Notes: a model not told the origin generated them from the letters alone. Shown: positions 1 through 10,810, numbered from the stretch's first letter. The stretch is DNA of 64,000 nucleotides from CBDATY01 sp965200445 (GCA_965200445.1 OZ241341.1:558001-622000), one strand, 5' to 3'. Numbers and translations: made by a program.

Positions 1-2
1 TT

Positions 3-1031
3 TTTGCAGCAGTTGTTATTGCTGGCATTGGGGCAGGGGCATTGGGATTAGGTTGACAAACTGATCGATTTGAAACGCCCTTTAAAAAAGCTGTGAATAA
101 CAGCTTTGATCATACCCATTTGGTTTTGGATATTAAAAAAATGAATGCTTCAGCTGCTCCTACTGCTTTGAAATTGTTTTGAGGAGAATTAATTTATGCT
201 AGTTATATAGCTGACCCACTCAGTACTTTAACTAATGATCAATTAAAAAATAATCCACTGGAATTTACTCAATACCGTAACTTTGCCATTAATAGATTTA
301 ACAATGATTGGGTAGACACTGGTTATATTCAACAAAGTGCTTTTGGTTTACCATTCTTTGAAATAGCTAAAGATATTAATATGTATACAGTAACTCAAGA
401 TATTTTTGCTTTGGACTTAGCCGTGGGTAAAAAATTTATTACCCCACTAGTTGAACCAGGGTTATTTTGGATTTTTTCTTCTAGAATTAATGATCTTTTA
501 TCTCCCAATTATAAAGAACGCTCTTTTTATACTTTTACGCAAAATGTTCAAGCTGTTTATAAAGGTAGTCGGGAAACAGCTTACAATAACGCTATGACAA
601 CATGGTTTGCTAGGTCCTTAGCTTTAGGGGGAGAGTTGTTTTCCAACCCATTGCTACGTGATCCAGCAGCAGCTAATTTTCCGCTAGTGAATAATAAAGT
701 GTGGTTTGTTAATTATCAATTCACCACACTTCGGAATGAATTAGATAGTGATGCTAACGCATTCCTAAGTGATGCAAACGCAGCTTGATATCAAAGTCAT
801 CGCGACACCGCTATTCAAAATATTAGTACAGGAGAAATGACTGCCCCTAATTACACGGCAGGCTATTTTCAAGCCCGGGTGGGAGCTTGATTTGTAGTTG
901 CTGTTATTCCAGCTGTTTTCTTGATTTGCATTAGTCTTAGTTTAATGTTGCAGTTTGCCTTTAAAGAAGACCCACTTACTAAAAAATTAACTCTTAAAAA
1001 AACCACAGTCAAAAAAAATCAGAATAAATAA
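3..1031 (+). CDS. Membrane protein, 5' end outside the window
   Basis: The frame is open from the window edge to a TAA at 1029-1031, with TGA read as Trp three times (for example at 786-788). The visible 342 residues are mostly a soluble, probably extracellular region rich in Asn, Phe and Tyr. A hydrophobic segment near the C-terminus (WFVVAVIPAVFLICIS and following) is followed by a short Lys-rich cytoplasmic tail. A Gly/Ala-rich hydrophobic stretch at the window edge suggests another membrane segment upstream. I do not recognise the family. It converges with coaE, only 16 bases away. Confidence 0.7.
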
Positions 1032-1047
1032 TGACTTGGTTTGGCTA

Positions 1048-1620
1048 TTAAAGTTTAGCTAATTTTCTAATTTTTTCATTCAGTTTTTTAATGGTGTCAT
1101 CATTATTAATTAATTTAAATTCACTATTGTAGCTCATTCCAATTAATTCACTTTGGATATTAAGTAAATTATTTATTTGGTTTGTAGTTAAATCTGGATA
1201 TTTAGCACTAATTCTTTCGTGAATAGTTTGAAGATGTGGATTTTGGACATATCATTTGCTATGGTTAATATCTTCACATGTGGTATTGTCTAAGGTTTCA
1301 ATAACGACATTTTGGTTTTGAACTGCTTTGAGCTGTTGAATAATTTCCATTTTAACAATTGGTCAAAAAATTTTTTTAATTATAAAGTTAAACTTCTTGT
1401 TAAAAAAAATTAAATTACGAAACAATTTGGAATTAAAATTGATGTTTTTTCACTTCTCTGGTAATTCTGCTCTGATAAAATCAGCAATTGCTGGTTTAGC
1501 CAACAGTTGTTTACTAATTTGATCAGCATTAATAATATGGTATTTATAGTCTTTCGCTAAAAAATCAGCAATGGTAGATTTTCCTGAGGCCATTAAGCCA
1601 GATAGTACAATTATTTTCAT
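1048..1620 (-). CDS. coaE: Dephospho-CoA kinase
   Basis: 190 residues; would phosphorylate the 3'-OH of dephospho-CoA, the last step of coenzyme A synthesis. The N-terminus MKIIVLSGLMASGKSTIADF carries a P-loop (GLMASGKST), followed by NADQISKQLL, which matches the dephospho-CoA-binding region of CoaE (usual form DAD..R.L). The glycine-rich loop is slightly atypical (LMASGKST rather than GGIGSGKST). The length fits CoaE (about 190-210). Three TGA codons are read as Trp. It ends 16 bases from the converging upstream gene. Other small P-loop nucleoside kinases are the main alternative. Confidence 0.72.
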
Positions 1621-1676
1621 TTACTCATTATATAAGAAAACATTTAGCAAATGCTAAATGTCTGATGATTTCCAAA

Positions 1677-1766
1677 TGGCGGAAAGTACAGGATTCGAAC
1701 CTGCGGACACATCTCTGCATCGGTTGTTTTCTAGACAACTGGTTTAAACCACTCACCCAACTTTCC
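1677..1766 (-). tRNA. tRNA-Ser, anticodon AGA
   Basis: Read on the minus strand, GGAAAGT pairs with ACTTTCC as a 7-bp acceptor stem. A D-arm, a 5-bp anticodon stem GTTGT/ACAAC, a long variable arm typical of class II tRNAs and a T-arm containing GGTTCGAATCC follow. The discriminator base is G, as in serine tRNAs, and the terminal CCA is encoded. The 7-base anticodon loop CTAGAAA has U33 and a purine at 37, giving anticodon AGA for UCU. A34 would be either inosine or an unmodified A able to read several UCN codons. Confidence 0.92.
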
Positions 1767-1780
1767 AGTGTAATTATAAA

Positions 1781-2302
1781 TTATTTTGTGGGTAATGTTA
1801 AATTTTTTAGAAAATTTATAGCTTGTTGCCCGCTAATTTTTTTCGTTTCCACTAGATTTGGCTCTGCATTATATTCAAGGAAATAAGTGTTTTTGTATTT
1901 TCGAAGGCCGACAATTGCTGTTAAAGGAATACTAATGTCCATTAAATATAAATTATTATTATCCACAGCCATACATAGACTATTTCAGACAATACTTTGT
2001 CATATAATGGCAGTCATAATTAACAAATAGTTAGTAAAAGCAAAAGCAATATATAAATAACTTCATACTGCACTCTTTACTTGGTTATTTATTATTAAGC
2101 CAAAAATAGTGAAAAAAACAATGGTTAAGGTGGTTATTAAACCATAAATAAATAAGTTAATTCCGAGCAAATATTTTTTGTTGTAAAAGATAATTTTCTT
2201 GTTTTTGGTTATTATAAAACTCTTTAGCCAGAATCAAAATTGATAACCATAATTAAGAATGGCAAAAAATAACATAAAACCAAAAATAAAATAAAACGCC
2301 AT
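1781..2302 (-). CDS. Small membrane protein with three predicted membrane spans
   Basis: 173 residues from an ATG at 2300-2302. The N-terminus (MAFYFIFGFMLFFAILNYGY) is strongly hydrophobic. Two more hydrophobic segments lie near residues 41-65 and 74-100, followed by a soluble C-terminal tail of about 65 residues. Four TGA codons are read as Trp. The tail (LYLMDISIPLTAIVGLRKYK) resembles PH-like or DUF986-style tails seen in small bacterial membrane proteins, but I cannot assign a family. It lies downstream of another one-span membrane protein and may be co-transcribed with it. Confidence 0.65.
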
Positions 2303-2335
2303 GTTTTTAAAATTCCTTTTATTTAATACCTGTTA

Positions 2336-2953
2336 TTATAAAACATTAGCATGTATTTGCTTTCAATTATTGAATAAAACGATTATTTTGAAAGCAGATC
2401 GAAAATTATCTAAAAAAATAATCTTATTTTCTTGGTTTTTTAATTTGATTAATAAACCGAACTGATAATAATACTTTTCTTTGATTAAGGTAGGTCAGAC
2501 ATGAATTACATCAGTAAAATTAATAATTCATGAATTATTATGCTCGGAATAGCCAATTAAACGATAATTGGTTGCATATAAATTCGTTTTAACACTTTTT
2601 GCTAATAGCGGGTCTTTAAATAGGGATAAATATCTTTTATCTAAAAATAATGTTAATTGATTTAAGGGTTGAAAAAAATCTTTTTTTGCACTAACCAACT
2701 TAATCTCATGGAAAAATACTACATCTAAAATATATTCATAGCAATATTCTGATGGTTGCATTTTATGCTTAATTTGAACAGTAGGAAGTTGTATATCCAT
2801 AAAATTTTTGGGTAAATTTTGCTGTCAAAGTTGATATTTTTTATATTGCCGTTTAAAAGCTTTAGCCTGTATACCACCTAAAATTGTTAGGATGATACTT
2901 ATGACTAAAGTGGTTATAAAAAGAATAATAAGAATAATAACAAGTAAATACAT
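2336..2953 (-). CDS. Membrane-anchored protein of unknown function
   Basis: 205 residues. The ATG at 2951-2953 opens with one hydrophobic segment (MYLLVIILIILFITTLVISI), then a basic stretch (KAFKRQYKKY) as expected on the cytoplasmic side, then about 160 mostly soluble residues. It is a single frame only if the TGAs at 2825, 2528, 2495 and 2363 (plus-strand TCA) are Trp. The start lies 2 bases after the mtnN stop, so it is very likely the distal part of the nfo-nadD-mtnN operon. No known domain is visible. Confidence 0.68.
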
Positions 2954-2955
2954 AG

Positions 2956-3657
2956 TTAAAATTGATTAATGATGGTTAAAGCTAGCTGACAAATGGTATT
3001 TGCTACTTCAGCAATATTAAAAGAGTAATCTTCATGACTGTTTGCTACTTTATCTGCGATATAATCAGAAATAACCTTAATCACAGCAATGGGTTTATTA
3101 AAATGCTGGGCAGTTTGAATATAAGCTGCTGCTTCCATATCAATTAATTGAAACTCGATATTATATTTATCTAGCGGTCATTGACAGTCACTTCTAAATT
3201 GCACGAATTGATCACTGCTGGCAATGTTTGCTGTATTCATATCTTGGTTTAAACAAAATGCTAGTAATTTATTTAATATAGCACTAGTTTTCAGATTTAA
3301 TTTGGAAGATTCAGGGGTTTCTCCCAATTTATAGCCAAAAGCATTTAAATTAGCATTTAAGTAGGTGGCTTGATCAATAAAAATAGGTTTATTAATTTGA
3401 TAAATAGTGCCTTTTTTTAAACTCCCACAACTACCTAAAACAATAACATTTTCAATGATTTTGCTGTATCTATCTAAAGTCATAGTCATACTTTGCGTAG
3501 CACTAATCAAACCAATTTTGGAATGAAGCAAAAGTCATGTTTTATATTGATATAAATCCATATTTATGCCAGCCACTCTTTTCCAAGGCAACACTAATAA
3601 AAGGGGCTTTATTTCTTCATCACTGCTTATAATAATTAAATTCTTATGAGTTATCAT
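2956..3657 (-). CDS. mtnN: 5'-methylthioadenosine/S-adenosylhomocysteine nucleosidase
   Basis: 233 residues; hydrolyses MTA and SAH to adenine plus the thioribose, recycling by-products of SAM-dependent reactions. The N-terminal SSDEEIKPLL supplies the catalytic-region Glu, VLGSCGSL matches the family's G-(S/T)-(A/C)-G loop, IDMEAAAYIQTAQ carries the substrate-binding Met-Glu, and KVISDYIADK carries the catalytic Asp. The length is usual for MtnN (about 230). The start overlaps the nadD stop by 14 bases, so translation is probably coupled. Two TGA codons are read as Trp. Confidence 0.9.
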
Positions 3658-4774
3658 CAAATTGCTTTCAGTATTTATATATTTTGTGTACCCGACTATT
3701 TGGGTCTAAGCTGTTTTTGTGCATTTTATATTGTTTTATGATTAAGCGAATAAAGGTTTTTTCTAAATCTATTGCTGCTAGTTTTCTGTAATATTCAACA
3801 TTTTCATAATGTCTGTCAGTCGATATTTTATCAGCAACATAAATAATTTTAGACAATAAATCCATTTGAATAGCGCCAATTGTGTGGTTTTGAACAGCAT
3901 TAGTTATTTCAGAATCAGTAATAAGTAAATTTTGCTTTAAATAAAGACTTCCTGAGCAAGCATGATATGTATTAGTGTGTTCCAATTTATATTTTGGAGC
4001 TCATTTTTCAATGTATTGAAGATGTTGGTCTTTGGTTCAGTATTTAGTAATATCATGCATGAAACCAGTAAAATATGCTTTTTTATAATTGGAATAATTG
4101 TATTTTTTAGCTAATTCCTCGGATTTTTGAGCTACATTTAAAGCATGTTGGAGTCTTTTTTGATTATTGGGATCAGCATTTAGAAGACGACTCTGAGCAT
4201 ATAAAAAATGCGTGTTAATATATTCATTTATTGATTTGATTTGGTATTGGAGTTGATTACCTTTACGAATTTCAGAGGAAGCTAGAAGGTTACTATTAAA
4301 AGTTTTAATTTTAATTTGATATTTATTAACAATATCGAGTTCTGCTAAATCCAATTGTTTTTGTTCACTGCGGATATAGCAGGTGAAGGGAATTATTTTT
4401 TGTAATTGACCTCAGTTATACCATGATTCTAATTCCAGCAGAAGGTCTTGACCAATAACTCATCGAAAGCAATAGTTGGGAAACTGCTTTTGCAACTTAA
4501 ATACAGAATTAAATGTGTAGTGATTTTTAGCTTGTTGTTCTAAGCTTATAATTTTAACGTATTTTAGATATTGGGTAGCTATTTTAATCATTGTTAAGCG
4601 ATCATCTCAAGAAGCGATCTCTGATGCTGCCAGTTGCTTTTTAAACGGATTTCTGCGATTAGGGATGATTCAAACTTCATCACAATCGCTATTGTCATGA
4701 ATATGTTTAATGATTTTAATGTGGTCAGTATGGATGGGGTTGAATGAGCCCCCAAATAAGTAAATATTAGGCAT
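3644..4774 (-). CDS. nadD: Fusion of nicotinate-nucleotide adenylyltransferase and YqeK-type HD phosphohydrolase
   Basis: 376 residues. The N-terminal half is NadD, which makes deamido-NAD from NaMN and ATP: it starts MPNIYLFGGSFNPIHTDHIK with the GGSFNPxHxxH nucleotidyltransferase signature, continues with PNRRNPFK, and has the ISSSxIR-like SSEIRKG near residue 160. The C-terminal half has HD-domain features: a metal-ligand pair in GFMHDITKY, then NHTIGA and YVADKIS, as in YqeK, where the family hydrolyses diadenosine tetraphosphate. The two are separate genes in most Firmicutes; a fused form is known in mycoplasmas. The stop overlaps mtnN. Confidence 0.9.
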
Positions 4775-4799
4775 TTTTATGATACGCAGAGGGGGGTTG

Positions 4800-5681
4800 C
4801 TAAATAATCTTAATTTCTTGAAACTTTTTATTTTTTATCATAGCAATTTCATGTTTGTAAGGAGGAACTCCGTTAATGAAAGGTGTTTCTAATATTTTAA
4901 TAATATTATTTAGTTTAGGGTGATAAACTATTTTAATTAAAGCATCAAATCCAATCGTTCCATAACCAAAATTTTCATGACGATCGGATTTACTAGCAAA
5001 TGGTTTTTTACTATCATTAATGTGCATGACAAAAATTTTATTAATGCCAATTGTTTGCTCTATTTTTGATAGGACATCATCAAGATTATGTTTAATATCA
5101 TAGCCTGCATCATATGTATGGCATGTATCAAGGCAAATTCCGACTTTTTCAGGAAAATTAACCCCTTCAATAATGGCTTGCAATTCTTCAAAGGTTGAAC
5201 CTATTTGGGAACCTTTCCCTGCCATTATTTCTAAAGCAATTTTAATATTTAGATCTTTATGCAGAACATTATTTATCCCTTTAATAATTTGGTTAATGCT
5301 TTTCTTTTTATCAGCTCCTACAGCCGAACCAGGATGCAACACAATAATTTGCGCCCCAATAGCAATTGATCTTGCTATTTCGCTTTTTAATAAATTAACT
5401 CCAAAGTGATAAGTAGATGGTTTAATAGTGTTACCTAAATTAATTAAATAAGGTAAATGCACAACGCAATTACGTAAGGGAACGCTAGCTGCTTTCATTT
5501 TTTGTTGAAATGCTTCAATATGTAAATTGCTTAAATCAGCTCTTTTTGTACTATGGGGTGCTCCTGTATAGATCATAAGAGCATCCCCTCCTGCTTCCCT
5601 CATTTGCTGAAAAGAGCCCAAAAGATATTGGTTAGCTTTATTCATTTGAACGAAGCTGCCAATAATTAAGTTATATTTCAT
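4800..5681 (-). CDS. nfo: Deoxyribonuclease IV (AP endonuclease)
   Basis: 293 residues, a TIM-barrel zinc enzyme that nicks DNA 5' to abasic sites in base excision repair. The expected metal ligands are visible in order: VVHLPYLINLGN, VLHPGSAVG, ALEIMAGKGSQIG, CLDTCHTYDAGYD, MHINDSK, DRHENFGYGTIG and ILETP. The length fits Nfo (280-300). The start MKYNLIIGSFVQM is usual, with no better upstream codon. It is the first gene of a run nfo-nadD-mtnN-membrane proteins and lies 25 bases before nadD. Confidence 0.96.
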   Translation of the reverse strand: MKYNLIIGSFVQMNKANQYLLGSFQQMREAGGDALMIYTGAPHSTKRADLSNLHIEAFQQKMKAASVPLRNCVVHLPYLINLGNTIKPSTYHFGVNLLKSEIARSIAIGAQIIVLHPGSAVGADKKKSINQIIKGINNVLHKDLNIKIALEIMAGKGSQIGSTFEELQAIIEGVNFPEKVGICLDTCHTYDAGYDIKHNLDDVLSKIEQTIGINKIFVMHINDSKKPFASKSDRHENFGYGTIGFDALIKIVYHPKLNNIIKILETPFINGVPPYKHEIAMIKNKKFQEIKII

Positions 5682-5836
5682 TTTTACACTAATTTTCTAC
5701 AATATATTCTATTATTGATATTTTAACAATATTATTGCTAAAGTTATCTAAGTAATTTTGGTAATTAAAAATTAATGTCATCTTTGGAGATTATTTAAAT
5801 TTCTGGTTATTTTATATTTTTAGTTTGATTTAAAAA

Positions 5837-5892
5837 AAACAATAAATCTATCACTAAAGCAATAAATCTATTGTTGAAAATTTTATTGTTTT
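5837..5892 (-). terminator. Candidate intrinsic terminator after the first repeat lipoprotein
   Basis: On the minus strand AACAATAAA can pair with TTTATTGTT, with an inner CAATAGATTTATTG hairpin, followed by a run of eight T. The long loop makes it weaker than the terminators after the two sister lipoproteins, but it uses the same AACAATAAA/TTTATTGTT words. The rest of 5682-5904 shows no reading frame that I would support. Confidence 0.45.
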
Positions 5893-5904
5893 CTAAAATA
5901 TTTA

Positions 5905-8529
5905 TTATCCACCAAATGGTACTGCAGTAACCATAATGAGTTTATTAACAGGCGAACTTCCTCCTACACTAATCAATACTGTAACAGCCACTGGAGTACG
6001 TAGGATTAATTGAGCTCCTGTTTGTATAGATAATGCACTTTCAGGAACAGGATTTTGATCAATGATGCCTTCTACTATTTTACCTCTTATATAGGCATCA
6101 TTTGTATTTATATCCGCTGGAGCAGTACTAAAAGCAGTAATATCATAATCTAAAACAGTAATTTCTTGGGCAATCGCATTAGCTTCTTGTTGGTCGGAAT
6201 TGGCTATAGTAACCTTTAGGTTTATTGTGGCCATCCCTGATCCTACTGTAATAGTAGCAGCTATATTTTTAGGAGTGCCAGCAGGACTTATTGCAGTATC
6301 TCCTCAAGAAATTTTAGTCAAATCATCGGCTGTTAAAGATTCATTTTCACTTTTTAAGGCTCTTTTGATTGCTGTAACCGTATCAGGGTTAATTGCACTA
6401 ACAAATGTTCCACGTGGGACAGTTAAATCAGTGTTGGTGATTTTGTCTTTAATGGCATTAGCTTTGTCTTGATCACTTTGCAATCGAGTAACATTAATAT
6501 CTATTGAAGCTGTGGCATTTCCTACTGCAATGGTAGCTGTTACTACCACAGGCGACCCAGGTGTTAGTGTGGTGGCTGAAAAAGTAGTTATTTTAGTCAA
6601 ATCATCAGCTGTTAGAGCTGTGTTTGCGTTTCCTATTGCACTGCGAATGGCTGCGATTGTTTGGGGATTAGTTGTATCAGTATTTAGAGTATCTCCAATT
6701 TCCACATTAACCATAGTAATTTTGTCTTTAATTGCATTAGCCTTTTGTTGGTCAGTTTGCGCTAAAGTAACATTTAGGTTTATTGTGGCCCTCCCTGATC
6801 CCACTGTAATATTAGCTGTGATTGCCACAGGCGAACCAGCTATTAATGTAGCGCTATCTAATGACGTAATGGCGCTTACATCACTGGTTGTTAAATTAGG
6901 ATTATCTGCTTGTAAAGCAGTTTTAATTGCTGCTAGGGTAGCAGGGTCTGTTGTAGCAGTACTTAGACCAGCAGGAATATTTAAATCAACATTACTAATT
7001 TTTGCTTTAATCGCATCAGCCTTTTGTTGGTCAGTTTGCGCTAACGTTACATTCAAATCTTTTTGAGCTGAGGCTACCCCCACTGTAATATTAGCAATTA
7101 CTGGTGTAGCGACACCAGCTTGTAAAGTAGTTAATGAAAATGAATTAATTGCTGCTAAATCAGAGATAGACAATAATGCATTAGCATTTGCTAGAGCAAT
7201 TTTAATCTCATCAACTGTTGCTTGATTGGATGTATCAGTAGGAGTGCCAACAGGAACAGTTAAATTCACATCCCTAATTTTTGCTTTAATGGCATCAGCT
7301 TGTTGCTGGTCGGATTGCGCTAAAATAACATTCAAGTCTTTTTCAGCTGTGGCTGATCCCACTGTAACAGTAGCTTTCACAACTACACTTGTTCCGCTTT
7401 GTAAAGTAGTATCTGAAAAACTGATTAAAACTAAATCTTCATCAGTTAAATTCGTGTTTTCACTTTGCAAAGCTGTTTTTATAGCAGCAATTGTAGCAGT
7501 ATTTGTGGTGTCAGGGTTAGTACTACCCGGAATATCTAAATTAACATTGATAATTTTGTCTTTAATTCTTTCAGCTTTTTGTTTATCAGATTCAACTAAA
7601 GTTACATTTAAGTCTCTTGTAGCTGTCGCTGTTCCCACTGTAATAGTAGCTACCACTCTTACAGAAGTAAAGGGACGTAAGGTAGCGCTACTAAATTCAA
7701 TTTTCATTAAATCATCAGTTGTTAAACTAGGATTTTTGCTTTGTAAAGCTTTTTTTATGGCCGCAATTGTACCAGCATTTGTAGTATCAGCGTTGGTACC
7801 AGTAGGAACATTTAAATTAGGATTAGAAATTTCACCTTTAATGGCATTAGCTTGTTGTTGGTCGGACTTTGCTAACGTTACATTTAAGTCCTTTTTGGCC
7901 GTCCCCACTGTTCCCTCTGTTCCCACTGTAATAGTAGCCGTTACTGTTACACCTGTCCCGACTTCTAAATTTTTACCTGTAAAGGTGATTGTTGCTAAGT
8001 CAGCATCTGTTAAAGATTGATTTGCTTCTTGTAAAACAGTTTTAATTGCTGTTATGGTTTCGTTATTAGTGATATTAGGATTGGTGCCAGTGACCACAAT
8101 TAAAGTATCATTGATAATTTTTTCTTTAATTGCATCAGCTTTTTGTTGGTTTGTTTGCGCTAAAGTCACATTTAAATCTTTGAAAGCTTTAGCTTTGTTA
8201 ACTGTAATAGTTGCTTTTACTGTTACAGCCCGACCAGCTGTTAAAGTAGTTTCTTCAAAGGAAATTTTTGCTAAATCTTTAGCTGTTAAAGTCGGGTTTT
8301 CTTCTTGTAAAGCAGTTTTAATTGCTTTGATGGTTTCACTATTTTCTGTACCCTTAGGTAGTAGATTTTCAACAGTTAAATCAAATTTTTTGATTTTGTC
8401 TTTAATCGCATTGGCTTTTTCTTGATCATTGTTTTTTGGTTTAGAAAAATCATCACCGCAACCTACAACTGTACTAACACCAGATCCAACAATACTGATG
8501 GCACCAATTAATGACAGTAATTTTTTCAT
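5905..8529 (-). CDS. Repeat-module surface lipoprotein, nine modules
   Basis: 874 residues, read through one TGA (plus 6304-6306). The leader MKKLLSLIGAISIVGSGVST ends in VVGCGDD, a lipobox whose Cys near residue 24 would be lipidated and anchor the protein outside the membrane. The rest is nine copies of a module of about 92 residues: DQQKADAIKDKI, then L(T/N)VPxGT, an AIKTALQxxNPxLT helix region, DL.KI.F..TTLQAG, and a strand-rich end VTATITVGTATAxKDLNVTL. No enzyme motif is visible. AGGAG precedes the ATG. Adhesin or variable antigen is an inference from architecture only. Confidence 0.9.
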
Positions 8530-8570
8530 AAATCTTATTAACTCCTATTAATCTTATTGATTCATAACTC

Positions 8571-8576
8571 ATTATA
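8571..8576 (-). promoter_or_regulatory. -10 box of the first repeat lipoprotein
   Basis: TATAAT on the minus strand lies about 40 bases before the ATG, in the context TCAGTATATAATGAGTTAT. Nearly the same context (TCAGTATATAATAAGTTTAT) precedes the second repeat lipoprotein, so the promoter seems to have been duplicated with the gene. I see no convincing -35 box. Confidence 0.6.
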
Positions 8577-8641
8577 TACTGATTTTAAGATATTTTATCA
8601 TTTTAATAAAGCATTAATGCACTTATTTAATGTAAGTTTTT

Positions 8642-8681
8642 AAAAAAAATAAATCCAATTGTAATATAAATGGATTTATTT
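8642..8681 (-). terminator. Intrinsic terminator after the second repeat lipoprotein
   Basis: On the minus strand an 11-bp perfect stem AAATAAATCCA/TGGATTTATTT with a 13-base loop is followed directly by eight T. It sits in the 185-base gap between the second lipoprotein stop and the first lipoprotein promoter, so each gene is probably its own transcription unit. Confidence 0.75.
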
Positions 8682-8714
8682 CGGTGCTAAAAGGCTGATA
8701 ATTAGAACAAATTA

Positions 8715-10769
8715 TTAATAAAGTATTAAGGTAACAAAAATTTCTAACCTAGCCATCATTCCTCCAACGGTAGCTGTTATGAAAATTGATTGTGGCGTAT
8801 TGCTACTTAATTGTACTCCCCTCTCTACAGACAAGGCTTGCACTTCATCATCACTTAAACTATTTCTTTGTCTTAATACAAGCTTAATGAGATCTCTTAC
8901 TCCAAACGTATCTGTGGAATAGAAAGATGCTGTTTGCCCTGATATAACGTCAATATTAATATTTCGATTAAAAATTCTATCTTTAATCGCATCAGCCTTT
9001 TGTTGATCAGTTTGCGCTATTGTAACATTTAGATTTATTGTATCTGAGGCAGTACCAACTGCAATCGTGGCTACAACTACTACACTTTGACCAGCTTGCA
9101 AAGTAGTATCTGCATAAGATATTTTGCCCAAATCTTCAGAGGTTATAGACTGGTTTTCACTTATTAAAGCAGTTCCAATAAATGCATCAGTATCAGGATT
9201 AGTTGTAGCAGTGTCGACGCTAGAAACTAAAGTTAAGTCAACATTGGTAATTTTAGCTTTAATGGCATCAACTTTTTGTTGGTCAGTTTCTGCAAGAGTA
9301 ATAATTAGCCCTTTAGTAGCTGTTTCGGTGCCCACTGTGATAGTAGCCTGCACCGCTACAGGTATATTATCTTGTAAAGTAGTGCTCGCAAAGGTAATTG
9401 TGCCTAAATCTTCAGTAGTTAAAGTAGAATTTGCGTTCTGTAAAGCAGTCTTAATGGCAGTAATGGTAGCAGCGTTACTTGTATCAGGGTTAGTACCAGC
9501 CGGAACATTAAATGTATCATTAGTAATTTTATCTTTAATCGCATTAGCCTTTTGCTCGTCAGTTTTCGCTAAAGTAACATTGAGTTCTTTGGTGGCCACC
9601 CCTGTTCCCACTGTAATAGTAGCTGTCATTGTCAAGGGTTTACCAGCAGTTAGTATGGCACTAACAGCACCAAAACTAATTGCTCTTAGATCAGGATCTG
9701 TTAAAGTGGGGTTGGCAGCTTGTAAAGCATCTTTAATTGCTGTGATGGTATTAGGGTTAGCAGTATCAGGACTAGTGCCCACAGGTACAGTTAAAGCAAC
9801 ATCAATAATTTTATCTTTAATCGCATCAGCCTTTTGTTGGTCAGTTTGCGCTAAAGTCACATTGAGGGTTTTGTTGGCCACCCTTGTTCCCACTGTAATA
9901 GTAGCAATGACTTCCACAGGGCTACCAGCTTGCAAAGTGGTGTCTGAAAAAGTGATTTGTTCCAACTCTGGGGTTGTTAGGGATGAATTTTCTAGCCTTA
10001 AATTGCTTCTTATTGCACTGATTGTGCTATTGTTCATTGTGTTTGGGTCAGTGCCCACAGGTACAGTTAAATCAGCATTAATAATTTTGTCTTTAATTGC
10101 ATCAGCCTTTTGTTGATCAGTTTGCGCTAAAGTCACATTTAAATCTTTTGTAGCTGTAGCAGTGTCAATTCTAATTGTAGTGGTTACTTCAACAGATTCA
10201 CCACCCTTCAAAGTCACAGCAGCAAAGTTAATTTTTGCTAAATCTTCACTAGTTAAAGTGGTGTTTTCGCTTTGTAAAGCAGTTTTAATAGCAGTAATTG
10301 TAGCAACGTTACTTGTATCAGGGATGGTATCAGCTGGGACAGTAAGATTGACATTAGTAATTTTATCTCTAATCTCATCAGCGTTTTCCTGGTCAGTGGG
10401 TTCCACAGTCACATTTAAATCTTTTTTAACTGTGGCTTTGCCAACTTTAATCGTGGCTGTAACTGATACTGCATTATATTTAAGCAATTTAACTTTGTTA
10501 AAGGTGATTTTGGCTAAATCATCTTTAGTTAAAGTCGGGTTAGCTGTTTGCAAAGCTGTTTTAATCATAGTAGCAGTATTAGGATCATCGGCTGCATATT
10601 TAGATACACCAGATATCTTTAAATCAACATTTTTAATTTTGTCCTTAATCGCATTTGCTTTCGCTTGATCACTGTTTGTTGAGCTAGCAGAACTACCACA
10701 ACTAATGACAGTACTAGCACCAGATCCAACAATACTGATGGCTCCAATTAATGACAGTAATTTTTTCAT
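8715..10769 (-). CDS. Repeat-module surface lipoprotein, seven modules
   Basis: 684 residues with no internal TGA. The leader MKKLLSLIGAISIVGSGAST and lipobox VISCGSS are almost identical to those of the flanking paralogues. Seven modules of about 92 residues follow; the last is divergent (DQQKADAIKDRIFNRN and on) and ends in ...VTLILY. The modules are rich in Thr, Ala, Val and Asp and contain no Cys after the lipobox. Secondary structure looks like a helical first half (AIKDKI, AIKTALQ) and a beta second half (VTATITVG). PF04200-like mycoplasma lipoprotein domains are one possible relative; I could not confirm this. Confidence 0.9.
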   Translation of the reverse strand: MKKLLSLIGAISIVGSGASTVISCGSSASSTNSDQAKANAIKDKIKNVDLKISGVSKYAADDPNTATMIKTALQTANPTLTKDDLAKITFNKVKLLKYNAVSVTATIKVGKATVKKDLNVTVEPTDQENADEIRDKITNVNLTVPADTIPDTSNVATITAIKTALQSENTTLTSEDLAKINFAAVTLKGGESVEVTTTIRIDTATATKDLNVTLAQTDQQKADAIKDKIINADLTVPVGTDPNTMNNSTISAIRSNLRLENSSLTTPELEQITFSDTTLQAGSPVEVIATITVGTRVANKTLNVTLAQTDQQKADAIKDKIIDVALTVPVGTSPDTANPNTITAIKDALQAANPTLTDPDLRAISFGAVSAILTAGKPLTMTATITVGTGVATKELNVTLAKTDEQKANAIKDKITNDTFNVPAGTNPDTSNAATITAIKTALQNANSTLTTEDLGTITFASTTLQDNIPVAVQATITVGTETATKGLIITLAETDQQKVDAIKAKITNVDLTLVSSVDTATTNPDTDAFIGTALISENQSITSEDLGKISYADTTLQAGQSVVVVATIAVGTASDTINLNVTIAQTDQQKADAIKDRIFNRNINIDVISGQTASFYSTDTFGVRDLIKLVLRQRNSLSDDEVQALSVERGVQLSSNTPQSIFITATVGGMMARLEIFVTLILY

Positions 10770-10810
10770 ATATATTAACTCCTATTAGCGTCTATACTCG
10801 TTATAAACTT

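Noticed and set aside
1665..1886. Plus-strand frame across the tRNA region
   Set aside because: It overlaps a well-formed tRNA gene and the end of a minus-strand membrane protein. It is a shadow frame without supporting features.
9124..10116. Long plus-strand open frame (330 codons) opposite the second repeat lipoprotein, with similar ones opposite the other two
   Set aside because: It recurs with the same hydrophobic pattern opposite every module, has no ribosome-binding site, and is explained by the repetitive codon pattern of the sense strand. Sense frames have leaders, lipoboxes and terminators.
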